From assembly GCA_014529385.2 (NCBI GenBank), contig CM043966.1:103243087-103307086 (forward strand): a stretch of 64,000 nt of DNA. Direction: 5' to 3'. Below, one piece after another: positions 22,560 through 35,131 of the stretch. Numbering within the stretch: the first letter of the stretch is position 1; each line of letters starts with the position of its first letter. Both the position numbers and the translations under genes were made by a program. A model generated the notes under the pieces. It saw only the letters and a program-made list of their open reading frames with translations. It was not told where the DNA came from and ran no database searches. This DNA comes from Adiantum capillus-veneris. Its lineage: Eukaryota > Streptophyta > Polypodiopsida > Polypodiales > Pteridaceae.

Positions 22560-24110
22560 GTGTCAGTTTTGGGTCTAAAGTTAATAATTGTGATTATTAA
22601 CTTTCAGCTCAGATTTGACCAAGGTTCATACTATTGACTCATTGCATGTGTACAAACAACTTTTGTAAAGGCGCAAAAGATTTGGATCACCAAACTGGCA
22701 AAAAACTGGGTAAAAACTAAAGTTTGTACTGACTTTTTGAAACTTGAGTGTAAATTGGAATTTGTTTTTTCCAAACTTGTTGAAATTTGATTCATAGGCT
22801 TATATTGATGTGATAAACAAGTGTACATGCTCAGTTGACCAAAAAGATGCAAAAAGTTGCCAGTTGTAAATAATCTGGATTATTTACATCTGCCCCATTT
22901 TTCAACTTTTTTGATCAAGTTGGCATACCACTAGCTTTACCATCTTGTGATAAGCCCACAAACCAAATTTGGTAAGATTTGGATCATCGGATTGAAAATT
23001 ATGACCAAATTTGCAAAGTTAGTCTGCGGACAGAAAACTGATGACCATTTGACCAAAAATAGTCCAAACTTGATGAAACTTGGCTAGAGACCTTAAGTTG
23101 AGGTGCTTAACAGATCTGTGTCAAGGTTGGAACAAAAACTTGCAAAAAAATAGCCAGAGTAAATAATCGTGATTATTTACATGTGCTTCGAAAATTGACA
23201 ATCTTGCACATTTGAGCATACCACAAGGTCAAGCATATCAAGTAGACCACAAAAATCAATTTTGGTGAAATTTGGATCACAAAATTCAGACTTAAGCCAG
23301 ATTCTTGAAAATTGAGTCTGCGGGCGGACAGAAAACTGTTGATAACTTGAACAAATCTTGTTCAAATTAAGTTTTAACTTGACTAAGAGGCTCAAAATAG
23401 ATCGTAAAAAGATCGTCTAGTGAAAAAGTTGAAAAAATTATCCATTTTAGGTCAAAAGTAAATAATCGTGATTATTTACTTTTGGCTCAAAATTGATCAG
23501 GTTGATACCCTAGACTCTAAGCATGACTGCAAACATCTTTTGTGAAGGCTCATGAAATTTGGATCACAAAACATACCAAAACCTTGATAAAAACTGAAAT
23601 CTGTATTGAATGTCGAGAACTTGAGTGTGACATGGTAAATCTTGTTCAAATTCAGTGAAACATGACTCATAGGCTTATATTGGATGTGTTAAACAAGTAT
23701 ACATGCTAAATTGACCAAAATTATGCAAAAAATTACCAAAAGTAAATAATTGCAATTATTTACTCTTGAGGAAAAAAACGTTCACAAAAAAAAACCTGTA
23801 GTAAATAATTGTCATTATTTACATTTGCTCCAGAATTGAGAAACTTGGCACAACTGAATATACCACAGGTTCAAGCACATTGTAGACTCCACAAATCAAA
23901 TTTGGTGAAATTTGGATCACAAAATTGAGACTTAAGCGAGATTCTCGGAATCAGAGTCTGCGGACACTAAACAATTGATAACTTGGACAAATCTTGATTA
24001 AACTCAACCAAACTTGTCCAGAGACCACAACAAGGTAATTAATTGGCAAAACAAGCCTAAAAAGTATAGAAAATTGAGAAAAGTAAATAATCGAGATTAT
24101 TTACTTTTGA
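22560..24110. repeat. Leader repeats of about 290 bp, each with a palindromic hairpin
   Basis: Seven palindromes of the form GTAAATAATC-NN-GATTATTTAC lie at 22577-22604, 22866-22887, 23159-23180, 23454-23483, 23741-23764, 23801-23822 and 24079-24108. Arms are 9-14 bp and the one at 23741 is a perfect 24-bp palindrome. Six are 280-300 bp apart. Between them blocks such as aatttggatcacaaaat (about 22679, 22977, 23270, 23557, 23910) and gagtctgcgg recur in the same order. The arms show matching changes at both sides in several copies. Confidence 0.92.
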
Positions 24111-24611
24111 GCCCCAGAAACAAGATTTTGGACTTTCGAGCTTGTACAGTGCTAGAACAACATAATACAAGGCCACTGGTCAATTTTGGGTTTCATCTGA
24201 TCCAAATTGGTACTTGTTAACTCAGTTTTCAAGTTGCAGATTAGTCCTTTAGCTCCTTGCAAGGATAGAATTTGAAAATCTCATTTGCTGACTCACTTAG
24301 CTCAGATTGATGAACCAGGTTGCAGGCAAAGAATTGGGAGCTTGACAAGAGCTGAATTCAAGTCAAGTGGAAAAAACGGATAACAATCTAATCTGCAGGT
24401 TAGGTTATTCAAGGCCTAGATTTTCATCATTTCAAAGGCTGCAATCAATTCTGACACTTTCAAGCTAGAGTTAATCAACTCTTGTGAGTCTAAGAGAAAT
24501 CAACTGCCAAAAGTACTTTGGCAAAAGCAGTCTTATCAAACCCGAGCAGAAATGTTTTTGCTAATCAATACCAAAATCTGCTAAGAGATAGTTTTTACAA
24601 AACCAATCGAC
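24111..24611. other. Leader of the 20-kb element, last part
   Basis: Non-coding sequence between the hairpin repeats and the first ATG of the gag-like frame. No motif recognised. Confidence 0.55.
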
Positions 24612-26440
24612 ATGGACTCATCTCGAGCTGAGAGTCCAAGTACAGTAGAGCAAGTTAGTAGCAGTGGTAACACAGGTACAAGTGCAACAGAGCAGATTTT
24701 ACAACTATATGGCTACAATGGAGATAAAGTCTTATATGAAGATTCAGAAGGCCATAGATATCTAATGAGCAGCAAAAGCAGCACAGGAGCCAAAATATTA
24801 TTGATCAGAGTAAAGCCAAATTTAGAGAACTCCCACATGTTCACAGACTTCAGTGGAGCCAGGTATTACAAGCTCAAAGATGAAGTGTAGATAGAAGTTC
24901 AGATAGTCAACCCAAGTGTTTATCCAGAAATCTGCACAAGACATCAAAACATATAGTTAGTGCATATGCAATCAGGCTCATTGTACATGGATTATAGTGG
25001 TCAGATCTATAGTCGAGAACCGGAATTGCAAGATCCAACAAATTAACCATTAGAAGCAAGTCTAAGTGGAGAACCAAGCCAAAGACGGTACCAAGGTAAA
25101 GATGGAGCAATCTACAGCTTGATGCTTAGTGTTTTAAAAGAAAATGCCAACAACTTGGCAAGCATAGAAGTAGAAACTTCTCAGGTAGAGCTTGACACGA
25201 CAGAGCCAATTGAAATACCACCAGTCATGGTGTATTGCTCAGATTGTGCACGAAAAGGTGGACATTTTTTTTGAAGATTGTCAACGAAACCCAGATAACA
25301 GGGATACATCAACTGCCAAGCAAGGTACAAAGAAAATTGGAAATGTGAATCTTGATGTAAGTGCATTTAACTCATCACATTTAATGCAATCAGATGATTT
25401 CACATTACCGTTAGAAGCACAAGTAAAAACACTGCAAATTCAAAGCCGGCATAAAGATGCACACCATCTGAAAAGCTTAAAATTGATTCTTTGAACAACA
25501 AATTCTTGCATGAATTTAGTCAAGGTGTCCAGATATCACAGAATGTTGAAAAGACTCTTAGATTTACAAATGTTTCTGCATCCACTGCCACAAGTGTGCA
25601 ATCATTCACAAGTCTAAGGGACACATCAAACAGAATGATGTTAGCATTATATGGTACACATAATTCATATGCACACTATGTAGACCAAAAAGGGAAACTG
25701 TACAAAAAGGATCAACCAGTGTTTGGACAGCCCATATACCCGACCCATATACCGGCTCATAGAAGTACGTCCAATGATAGATCAGAAAGGATGGTTCATT
25801 TTAGAGGAAAGAATATATTATAGCCCATCCTCTCTAGAGCTGGAGGATATTACCCGAGTGAATCCAAAAATCTGTTCAGAGCCAAACTATCCTCCATCGG
25901 AAATCAAGCTTCAATGTTGTGACCAAACGAGCATATACTTTGACCAAAACAATCGTAGATATAAACGAGAGTATAGCATCTATGATTCCTTGGGTCCTAA
26001 AACCACAGAAGCTCATATCATAGGAGACCCATGGGATATACAATATCAGGGCAAAGATAATGCTATCTACAGCTTGACTTGGGGAATAATTTGTCATGTT
26101 TCACAAAGATACATAGGAAACTATGCAGAAGGTTTACATATGCCAAACATCAACAATGCTACCCAAAGTGTACCTTCACAATCCCAAAAGGTGAGACTCA
26201 ACCAGAGCCAAACCATTTTGAGCTCTCAAATGAAGCAGGCTATAGTGATCACCCTAGGAAAGGGGGAGCTGCAAATTCATCAAGCTTAGCTCTACTACTA
26301 GAAATGCTACACCAGTTAGAAGCCCAAGAACTTCTAGCCAAAAACCCCTTCAAAGCAAAAACCATTGAAAGATCATATGGTTGTTGGAAGTTTTCCATTG
26401 ACCCAGAAACCATCAAAATCTACAGAAAAATTCTTCTATG
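24612..26440 (+). pseudogene. Gag-like protein with a duplicated Tyr-rich module
   Basis: ATG at 24612 (gacatggactcatct) starts a frame readable, with stops and shifts, to about 26440. Module 1 contains ILQLYGYNG, LYEDSEGHRYLM, SLYMDYSGQIYSRE and YQGKDGAIYSL. Module 2, about 955 bp later, contains MLALYGTHN, YVDQKGKLYKK, SIYFDQNNRRYKRE and YQGKDNAIYSL in the same order. The core pattern is Y-x-D-x2-G-x2-Y. A further single motif (TYAYRDANGN) lies near 26540. Position after the PBS suggests a Gag or Gag-like structural protein, but there is no CCHC knuckle and I know no family with this repeat. The frame changes near 25730. Confidence 0.6.
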
Positions 26441-28370
26441 AAGATCATGTGGGACAAAAGTTTTAGTTGATCTCCAAGAGTCAAAGTCAAAAGCCAAAAA
26501 ATCCCATAGTGTTCAAGCAATTGCATGAGACCAAGCTCACCTATGCATATCGAGATGCAAATGGAAATGATTCTCAGCAGGTTCATGACCTTGTATAAGC
26601 CCCTACGGATGCTAAACCTAAAGTCAAGGACTATCTGAAGATGATGCAAAGCCTCAAGCTGCCAGAACAGGTGACATAATAGTCAAAATCAATGAGAAAC
26701 TCCAAAAGGATACACAAAGCTCACCACCAAAATCTCCTCTGAAGAAACAGATTCTGCCAAACAGTAAAATGGACCTTCTAAGTTCAAAGGTTACTCAAAT
26801 GCAGGAGGACAATGCTCAACAATTGCAAAAAAGTGCAGTATCACAGTCATACGAGTCGACATCAACGGAAGGAGTTGATCAAAGCAATACCAATGTAGAA
26901 AAAGTTCAACCCACGAACACCGCCACCACAAAAGCACTCAATAAAAGAAAAAATCCTGAGAAGATCAAGTGCAACATTGTTGGTGAAAACGAAGAAAAGC
27001 TGTCAAGAGAAGTAAAGCTAGATTTTTAACTAGACAAAAACCTCATTTCCTTTCGCACTTGGAAAAGATGTGGCCAACCACAACTAGAAGATGCTCCTGA
27101 ATTTGTGAGCATATCTGGAGACAAACAAGCAGAATGCTAGGGAATCATCTCCACCACCATTTAAGTAAGTTCACAAATCATCATAGCTCAATTCCACATG
27201 ATCACGACAAAGGATATGCAAGACGGAATCATAATGGGAATGAAAATGGCCCATAAGATGTTAGAGATACAGAATGAAAACAGGATGCAATCATCAACAA
27301 CAAAGAATGAACAAGACTGGTCATCTGTGGATGACAGCACAAGGTCCTCAAGCACAGTTAAAATGGAGACTTATATCAAAGTATGTCGTATTGAAGATGA
27401 TTCATCTCCATCAATCAGAACTTCAAAAGAGCTTAAAGCAAATCAGACAATAGCAAGTGCAAATCAAACAGAGCAAAGAGCAACAACGATAGCTATGGAG
27501 CAAAAAATACCACCAAAGCTAGAAGGAATGAAGATGAAAATTGTAGATAAAGGTAAAGCTAAAGTGGAACTTCCATCGATTAGCAAAGAAGATGTGACAT
27601 CATATGCCTCTACATCAAAGAAACCTCATGGATCAGCTTCTTCAAGCACAATAGGCTTTCAAAACTTCAAGTCAATTGCTAACCCAACAGAAACCTCTAA
27701 GGAGACACCCAGAAAAGCAAAGATATTTCAGCCAAAGTACTCAAGAAAGCAAAGGAAAGTCAAGCAAGTGTTTGTTCAGAGCAGTTTAGTCAAAGTCAAT
27801 GATCCGGTTTGAATTAAAGATAGGAAATCAACACATGAAGACAAACACATGGGATGGATAAAATCACATGGGAGCTTAAAATAACAGGAGTACTATGGAG
27901 GTAACAGACAGATATGGGTGCTAAAATTGCAGGTTAGAGCATATGAAATGATGAAAAGTCCCTCCCAAGAAAAGAGTCCCATTAGGTATCAACCTCGACA
28001 ATATCCTAAGATACCTAAGAAGTAGGTATATGACATAACAACATTGAAAGATTCTGAAGTCTACCACAACTCACAAGAGGATACAAAACAAAGAAGAATC
28101 TCAAAGAATGTTGCTCTTAGACAAGGACTCTACCCAGGTTATACAAAGATTTTGCTACCATTCAACCACAAGCCAACTGCAACTACACCAGACCTGCATG
28201 AAGATCTCAAGAACTCAACAAGACCTAGAATGAAGCAAAGTCAACAAAGGAGTTACAAAGGTCCTCAAAATATTTGGATTCCTAAATCTTCCAATGCTCC
28301 TAGACAAAATCCATATGCCGACAGTAAAAAGAGGCCTACAACAACATCAAAGACTTCTATCAAATAGGCC
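26441..28370 (+). pseudogene. Disordered basic C-terminal part of the gag-like protein
   Basis: The same frame (frame 3) gives successive open stretches 26769-27029, 27198-27812 and 28044-28367 separated by isolated stops. They are rich in Lys, Ser, Thr, Gln and Glu, with few hydrophobics. One segment reads KIVDKGKAKVE. The last holds KGPQNIWIPKS, similar to a short motif found between gag and protease in some plant Copia elements. That similarity is short and may be chance. No protease or RT follows. Confidence 0.5.
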
Positions 28371-29092
28371 TAATTGGAGAATCAAGATAATGGAGTCTTC
28401 ACAAACAAAGAAGGACAAACCAACCAATGAGAATGCAGATTCAAAGATGATAAAATAGGTATGGCAAAAGAAACCTTCAATGACAACTTGGTCCTTCACT
28501 AATCCTCCTTTTTGAGGATTCAAACTTACTTTTACCTAAAGAATGTTTGTAGTAAGCAGAAGAATGTGAAAATTCAAGTCGCCAGGGTGCAAAAAACACT
28601 CTTTGGCATAGTCAGAGTCGGGCTGTTGAGCCATAAAATGAGTAAAGAATTAGTCCCAAAGCTTCAAGTCATATTAAACTCTGTGCTAACAGTCGTAGTT
28701 ATTAGGCTTATGCTCAAGCTGAAAGAGTTGAGCATATCTATAGTCATGCCACTCATGCTGGATGAGATGAGCATAAGAGTCGAAGTCTATTAACTTAGAA
28801 TTGGAGGAGTGTCAGAGTCCAACACTCACGCACAATGCACAGTAAGAGGAGAGCACATATCCTCGTCAACGAAAACCATTCTTAAAGGGGTGCTAGCTTG
28901 CAAAGCCATGTCAAATGCTTTTATAGCTACACTATTTTTCTGAAGAACCCCTCAAAATCTTACGTGCACAGCATATTGTTTTCCATGCATTTTTGTGTAC
29001 GCATAAATAGGATGTCCCATCATTGGACCTATGCATTAGACACTCTTTTTTCTTCCACCTATGCACATTGAGTGGACTACAACAGGCAAAAG
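28371..29092. other. Non-coding interior of the 20-kb element, left of the DNA transposon
   Basis: One 93-codon frame at 28512-28793 shows no known motif and no support from neighbours. Otherwise nothing is seen. Confidence 0.5.
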
Positions 29093-29113
29093 GGTGGATG
29101 CATGAATAGGTGG
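29093..29113 (+). repeat. Left terminal inverted repeat
   Basis: 21 bp, perfect inverted match to 39034-39054. The chance of such a match at these two places is negligible. Confidence 0.93.
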
Positions 29114-29532
29114 ACCAAAAACCTTGTCCCGGACAGAGGTTTTATAACCGGTACATAAAACCATCTCTATTAGTTCAATTTGATATATTCTTTTGAACAG
29201 ATTTTTAATTAAATATAGAATTTACACAGCTTTTTGTTAAATATAGAAGATGGCTTTGTACCTCTTAACTGTGCACGTCAGCTAGCTCTTTACACCATTA
29301 CTATTTCCACGTCTCTTTTTCAAATATAGAAAACGGCTCTGTAGCTCTTAACTATGCATGTCAGTCAGCTCTTTGTCTTCCCACTCTCTCGTTTTCCTGT
29401 CTCTCTCTAACTCTCGGTGTAGGAGCACAAATTGTTGTTTTACTTTGTAGGCCTATCACACATCTATTGCTGTCATATACTGCTCTTGCTCTCTGTAGGC
29501 CTATCACCTCGCTCAATCTCTCCCTCTCTAGC
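29114..29532. other. Left subterminal region and probable promoter of the transposase-like gene
   Basis: Contains ttataaccggtacataaaacc (about 29142) and two related blocks of about 115 bp (tttacac... ctcttaactgtgcacgtcag and ctcttaactatgcatgtcag, near 29262 and 29347). No other gene. Confidence 0.55.
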
Positions 29533-32500
29533 ATGGAGCAAGAATCTCACATTGTATGTGACTGCTCTCAGCCTCACTATGAAATGTGTGCTAGGTATGC
29601 TGTTGATGCGGTCAAGGAATATCATGCTAGGAGAAAGAGGGAGCAGCGTGCGAAGAACAAGCTTGAGCAGGTAGCACGTGAGGAAGATAATGATCAAAAT
29701 GGTGCTGATGATGCAAAGCGTCAAAGACTTTGCAATGACCTTGTTATGCTCTTCAATCGGCGTACAAAGGCCCTCGATGTTGCATCACGCTCAGATATTT
29801 TGTGCAAGTTTGTCAATCATCCTTCTCTTGGAGACCTTGAAATGCCCAGGGCACAAACAACCTTCGTTGAAGCCATACGCAACACAATAGATGCAATCAA
29901 ATTACCCAAGAGCAGACATGAGCTCTTTCTTAAAAGGTTCATCACCACAATGCTTATGAATGTTGAGTGTACATCTACCTCAAAAGTGAATGTTTCAGCT
30001 GCATCTAAGTTGCTAAATTTTCACAAGAGGAACTTCATAGCTGCAAAGAATCGGTTGAGGGTAGAAGGTGATGGCAATTTGCCAATCTCTTTGTGTGCTC
30101 AAGAGCCCATGGATCGTGGCTTCATAACACCTGATGAGAAAGAGTTGATCTTCTCTTTTTGGATGTCTAACACTCGTGTTTCACCCAATAAGAAGGATGT
30201 GTGCAGAAAGCGTATTGGAAGAAATTCATATGTCAAACATCCTGTGCATCTTCTTGAACAATCTCAGGTAATAAATTGCTTCACTATATCCATTTTTGTT
30301 TTCTAATATTTGCATTCATGACCTGTATTCTCTATAAATGGGTTGATAAGAGTAGATATGAAATCGGATATGAAGGAAGTTATAAATGGAAATATGTATT
30401 TGGTCCTAGATTAAGAGTAGATAAATATTGGATGTGAAGGAGAATATAAATGGAAACATAGTTTTTATCATACGTGTATGTTTGTTGAAACATACGTTTG
30501 CAGACGCATACTTTCACACGCGTATGATATGTATAAACTGGTTAGGTAAAAAACTGGTTTACATAACCAGTAAAAATCTTTTAACACCTATTTCTCACTG
30601 GTATACATAGTGGTTAAGTGTTCACATGTACTCGTCAAGTGCTCACATGTACTGTTTGTCATGTCAGATAGGTAAAAAACATATCTGTTTGAAAGGAAAA
30701 TAGTGGTTTACATATCCAGTAAATTTTTTTGTACACTTATTTCTCACTGGTATACATCGTGATTAAGTCCTCACATGTATTGGTTAGGTAAATAACATAC
30801 CAGTTTTAAGTGAAAAGACTGGTTTACATTAGCAGTCAGAACATTTGAACTGGTTGACACTTATATACCACTGGAACGTACCAAGGACATGTGTCCATTT
30901 TTTTTAACACATTTTTCTCACTGGTATACATCGTGGTTAAGTGCTTACATGTACTGGTTAGTAAATAACATAGCGGTTTTAAATGAAAAGACTGGTTTAC
31001 ATCAGCAGTAAGAATATTTGAACAAGTTGACACTTATATACCACTGGTATGTACCAAGGACATGTGTTAATTTCTTTTAACACTAATTTCTCACTGGTAT
31101 ACATCGTGGTTAAGTGCTCACTTGTACTGGTTAGGTAAATAACATACCGGTTTTAAATGAAAAGACTGGTTTACATCAACAGTAAGAACATTTGCACTGA
31201 TTGACACTTATATACCATTGGAACGTACCAAGGACATGTGCTCATTTTTTTAACCCTTATTTTTCACTGTTACACATCATGGGTAAGTGCTCACATGTAC
31301 TGGTTAGGTAAATAACATACCGGTTTTAAATGAAAAGATTGGGTTACATCAGCAGTAAGAACATTTGCACTAGTTGACACTTATATACCACTGGTACGTA
31401 CCAATGACATGTGTTCATTTTCTTTAACACTTATTTCTCACTGGTATACATCGTGGTTAAGTGCTCACATGTACTGGTTAGGTAAATAACATACCGGTTT
31501 TAAATGAAAAGACTGGTTTACATCAGGAGTCAGAACATTTGAACTGGTTGACACTTAAATACCACTGGTACGTACCAAGGACATGTGTTCATTTTTTTAA
31601 CCCTTATTTTTCACTGGTACACATCATGGTTAAGTGCTCACATGTACTGGTTAGGTAAATAACATACCGGTTTTAAATGAAAAAACTGGTTTACATCAGC
31701 AGTAAGAACATTTGCACTGGTTGACACTTATATACCACTGGTATGTACCAAGGACATGTGTTCATATATACTGGTTTACCTAACCAATTAAGTGAAAAAA
31801 CATAGTGGTTTAAAATAAAAATACTGGTTTATAGTAATGTAACAGTTTTCCTCAAAACCTGCAGTTTTCTTCAATGTTCTTTAACCATATATGTCTTTCA
31901 TTGTAGGTGGAGCTCTTTCTCAACTTCAAAGAACAATACCCTGAAATTGTAATAAGGCAGCGGGCGTTTGAGTACATGAAGCCATATTTTGTGCAGAAAT
32001 TGAGAGATCGATATACTTGCTGCTGCATTTCACATGTTCAAATGTCCTTCCTAAAGGATGCCATAAATCACATGCGAAGTTCTGTATTCGGTCTGCATGG
32101 AAAAGCTTTCCATTGTCAATGCAACATATGCAAAGACAATGGTGGATGCAAGGCACCAAAAAACCCTATCAAGAGTGTAACAGCCTTATTGGACTCTATA
32201 ATGTGTCCTAAATCAGATACGTCCACCTTCCATGCCCTTGCCTACTTGAGTGTTCAATGTAAAAGGTGTGGCCCGGATAAGTTAGACTTTTGTGCTGCAG
32301 ATGCTGCATTTATTGCTAAAAAGATTGTGGTGAAGATTTTTGAGGACCTAGAAGTAGGAACTGCGCGTGATGATCTGAAGAAGAAAAGGAAAGTCTTGTC
32401 GCATAAGGAAATATCATGCCAGGATCTCTCAGTCATGTTCAAAGACCATCTTAAGAAATACATAATGCATAATTTTGTGTGTAGATGGCAAGCAGAACAA

Positions 32501-34007
32501 TATAAGGAATGTATACAAAGGTTTCCAGAAGATGTTGTTGTGTCAGTTGTTGACTTTGCTGAAAATTATAGTTTCAAAGAACAAAATGAGATTCAGTCCA
32601 TGCATTGGTATTCAAATCAAGTAACTATTTTTGTGCACATAACATATTTCAGAATTGCAGGTAACGACATCACCCTAGATCAGTATTATTTATTTTGTAT
32701 TAAGCCTTCAATAATTTTTGATTTTTATATTATGCAGGTGACATCCACAAGACAATTCACTTCTTCATTTCAGATAACAAGCAACATGACACACATTTTT
32801 TTCAACACTGTTTTCTGAAACATGCGGAATGGCTAAAGCAATTTGGTCTAAATATAAAACGTCATTGGGTATGGTCTGATGGAGCAGCTTCACAATTCAA
32901 AGCAAGAAGACCATTCTATTTCCTTGCCAGGTATACCATGTTCTAACAAACATTATTTGAAGGTGGTTTTAATATAGAGACCTATCATAGTGGCATTAAA
33001 GTTGTAATAAAATGCTTGTCTAACATCAGTAATATTATAATACGTGTTTTTTTGGTAATTTTATCGTGCCAAGAGTATATTAATCTTCTTCTATCCATTG
33101 AATAAATTGCAGATACAATGTTTTTACGGCATGGAAAATGTCTTGGAACTTTTTTGGATCCGGACATGGTAAGGGAGAACACGACGGTGCGGGAGCAGTG
33201 ATAAAAAGGTCTTTAACTCAATACCAATTGCAGCCAAACTGCCCAAAGATAGACTATGCTACAGATGTTGTGGAATTATTGAGACGGACCTTGTCAGATG
33301 GTGGTACAGCCACCTATGCATCCCAGGCCTGTTATGTAAGCAGGATTTTTTGGGTGATTGAATTGGGAGATGTCGAAAGGGGAAAAAATTGGGATGTGAA
33401 GGCTGTAAAAAAAACCCGCTCAATGCACTCTGTTTCTGCATATTCAGAGCATGATACAACTGATTTGAGAACATGTTCACTGTCTTGTTTCTGTAGTGCA
33501 TGTAAACAGGAAAAGTGGAGGAGATGTGTGAGCAAGTCACACGTTCCTTTTTGGACATACCTTATTTTGGAGCCTACAGAAGAAGGGGAAGACGATGACG
33601 ACGAAATAAATGAGGATGCAGCATATGAAGGACACTATGACACCCTCAGTCAAGCTCTTATTGTTGGTGATAATTTTGCTGTTCCCGCACCAAATGAAAA
33701 TGAAGGAAAAGTGGATTTCTATATAGTGAAATGCACTGCAGCTATTCAAGAGTTTCATTCAGACGCTGAAGATGATTGGGGCAATATCATTGGGCAAGGA
33801 TCCTATGCTATCAAAGGGTTTTACTCTCGTATGATAAATGAGCAAACCTACGAGCTTTTGGACAAAAAGCCAGAGGTGTTCATATATTCACATCTTGTTC
33901 GGGCAATCAAAATCCCCATGATACCCCATCCCAGAAACTCAAAACTATATACAATATCACTTGATGTCAGTGAGTCTATCTACAATAGTATGCCTTTTGA
34001 GCTGTAA
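29533..34007 (+). CDS. Transposase-like protein, four exons, 858 aa, intact
   Basis: Exons 29533-30267, 31907-32660, 32738-32930 and 33113-34007 join without stops. Introns have GT-AG ends and phases 0, 1 and 2 that agree on both sides, which strongly supports the model. Residues about 280-375 hold Cys clusters (YTCCC, CQCNICKDNGGC, CKRCGPDKLDFC). The core has three conserved acidic motifs: VVDFAENYSF (D461), VWSDGAASQFK (D544) and GSGHGKGEHDGAGAVIKR (E583/D585). The pattern matches a group of uncharacterised animal and plant proteins that I believe to be RNase H-fold transposases. I know no accepted family name. A later CFCSACKQEKWRRC motif and an acidic stretch follow. It would cut and join the transposon ends in the nucleus. 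The ATG chosen is the first in frame after the leader, in gcATGGAGC context. Confidence 0.8.
30268..31906 (+). other. Intron 1 of the transposase-like gene
   Basis: Donor CAG|GTAATA, acceptor TTGTAG|GTGG. Most of it is a tandem array (see next entry). Confidence 0.85.
30590..31790. repeat. 173-bp tandem array in intron 1, about 7 copies
   Basis: tggtatacat-type landmarks at 30599, 30750, 30922, 31095, 31269, 31442 and 31615, spacing 172-174 bp except the first. Each unit has several actggt/accagt/accggt motifs, e.g. taacataccggttttaa and tataccactggtacgtacc. Confidence 0.93.

Positions 34008-35131
<1,124 letters not shown>

Noticed and set aside
22560-24110. CRISPR-like array
   Set aside because: Repeats are palindromes at ~290-bp spacing with repeated spacers in plant DNA; no cas genes.
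29088-29091. AAAA as target duplication of the DNA transposon
   Set aside because: Low complexity and requires shifting one terminus by a base with a mismatch; not convincing.
32738-32818. Alternative end of the transposase-like gene at TGA 32816 without splicing
   Set aside because: Using the donor at 32660 and acceptor at 32737 gives a phase-consistent frame into the conserved SDG motif; the unspliced reading loses it.
33259-33758. Minus-strand frames across exon 4 of the transposase-like gene
   Set aside because: Antisense shadows of an exon supported by splice phases and motifs.
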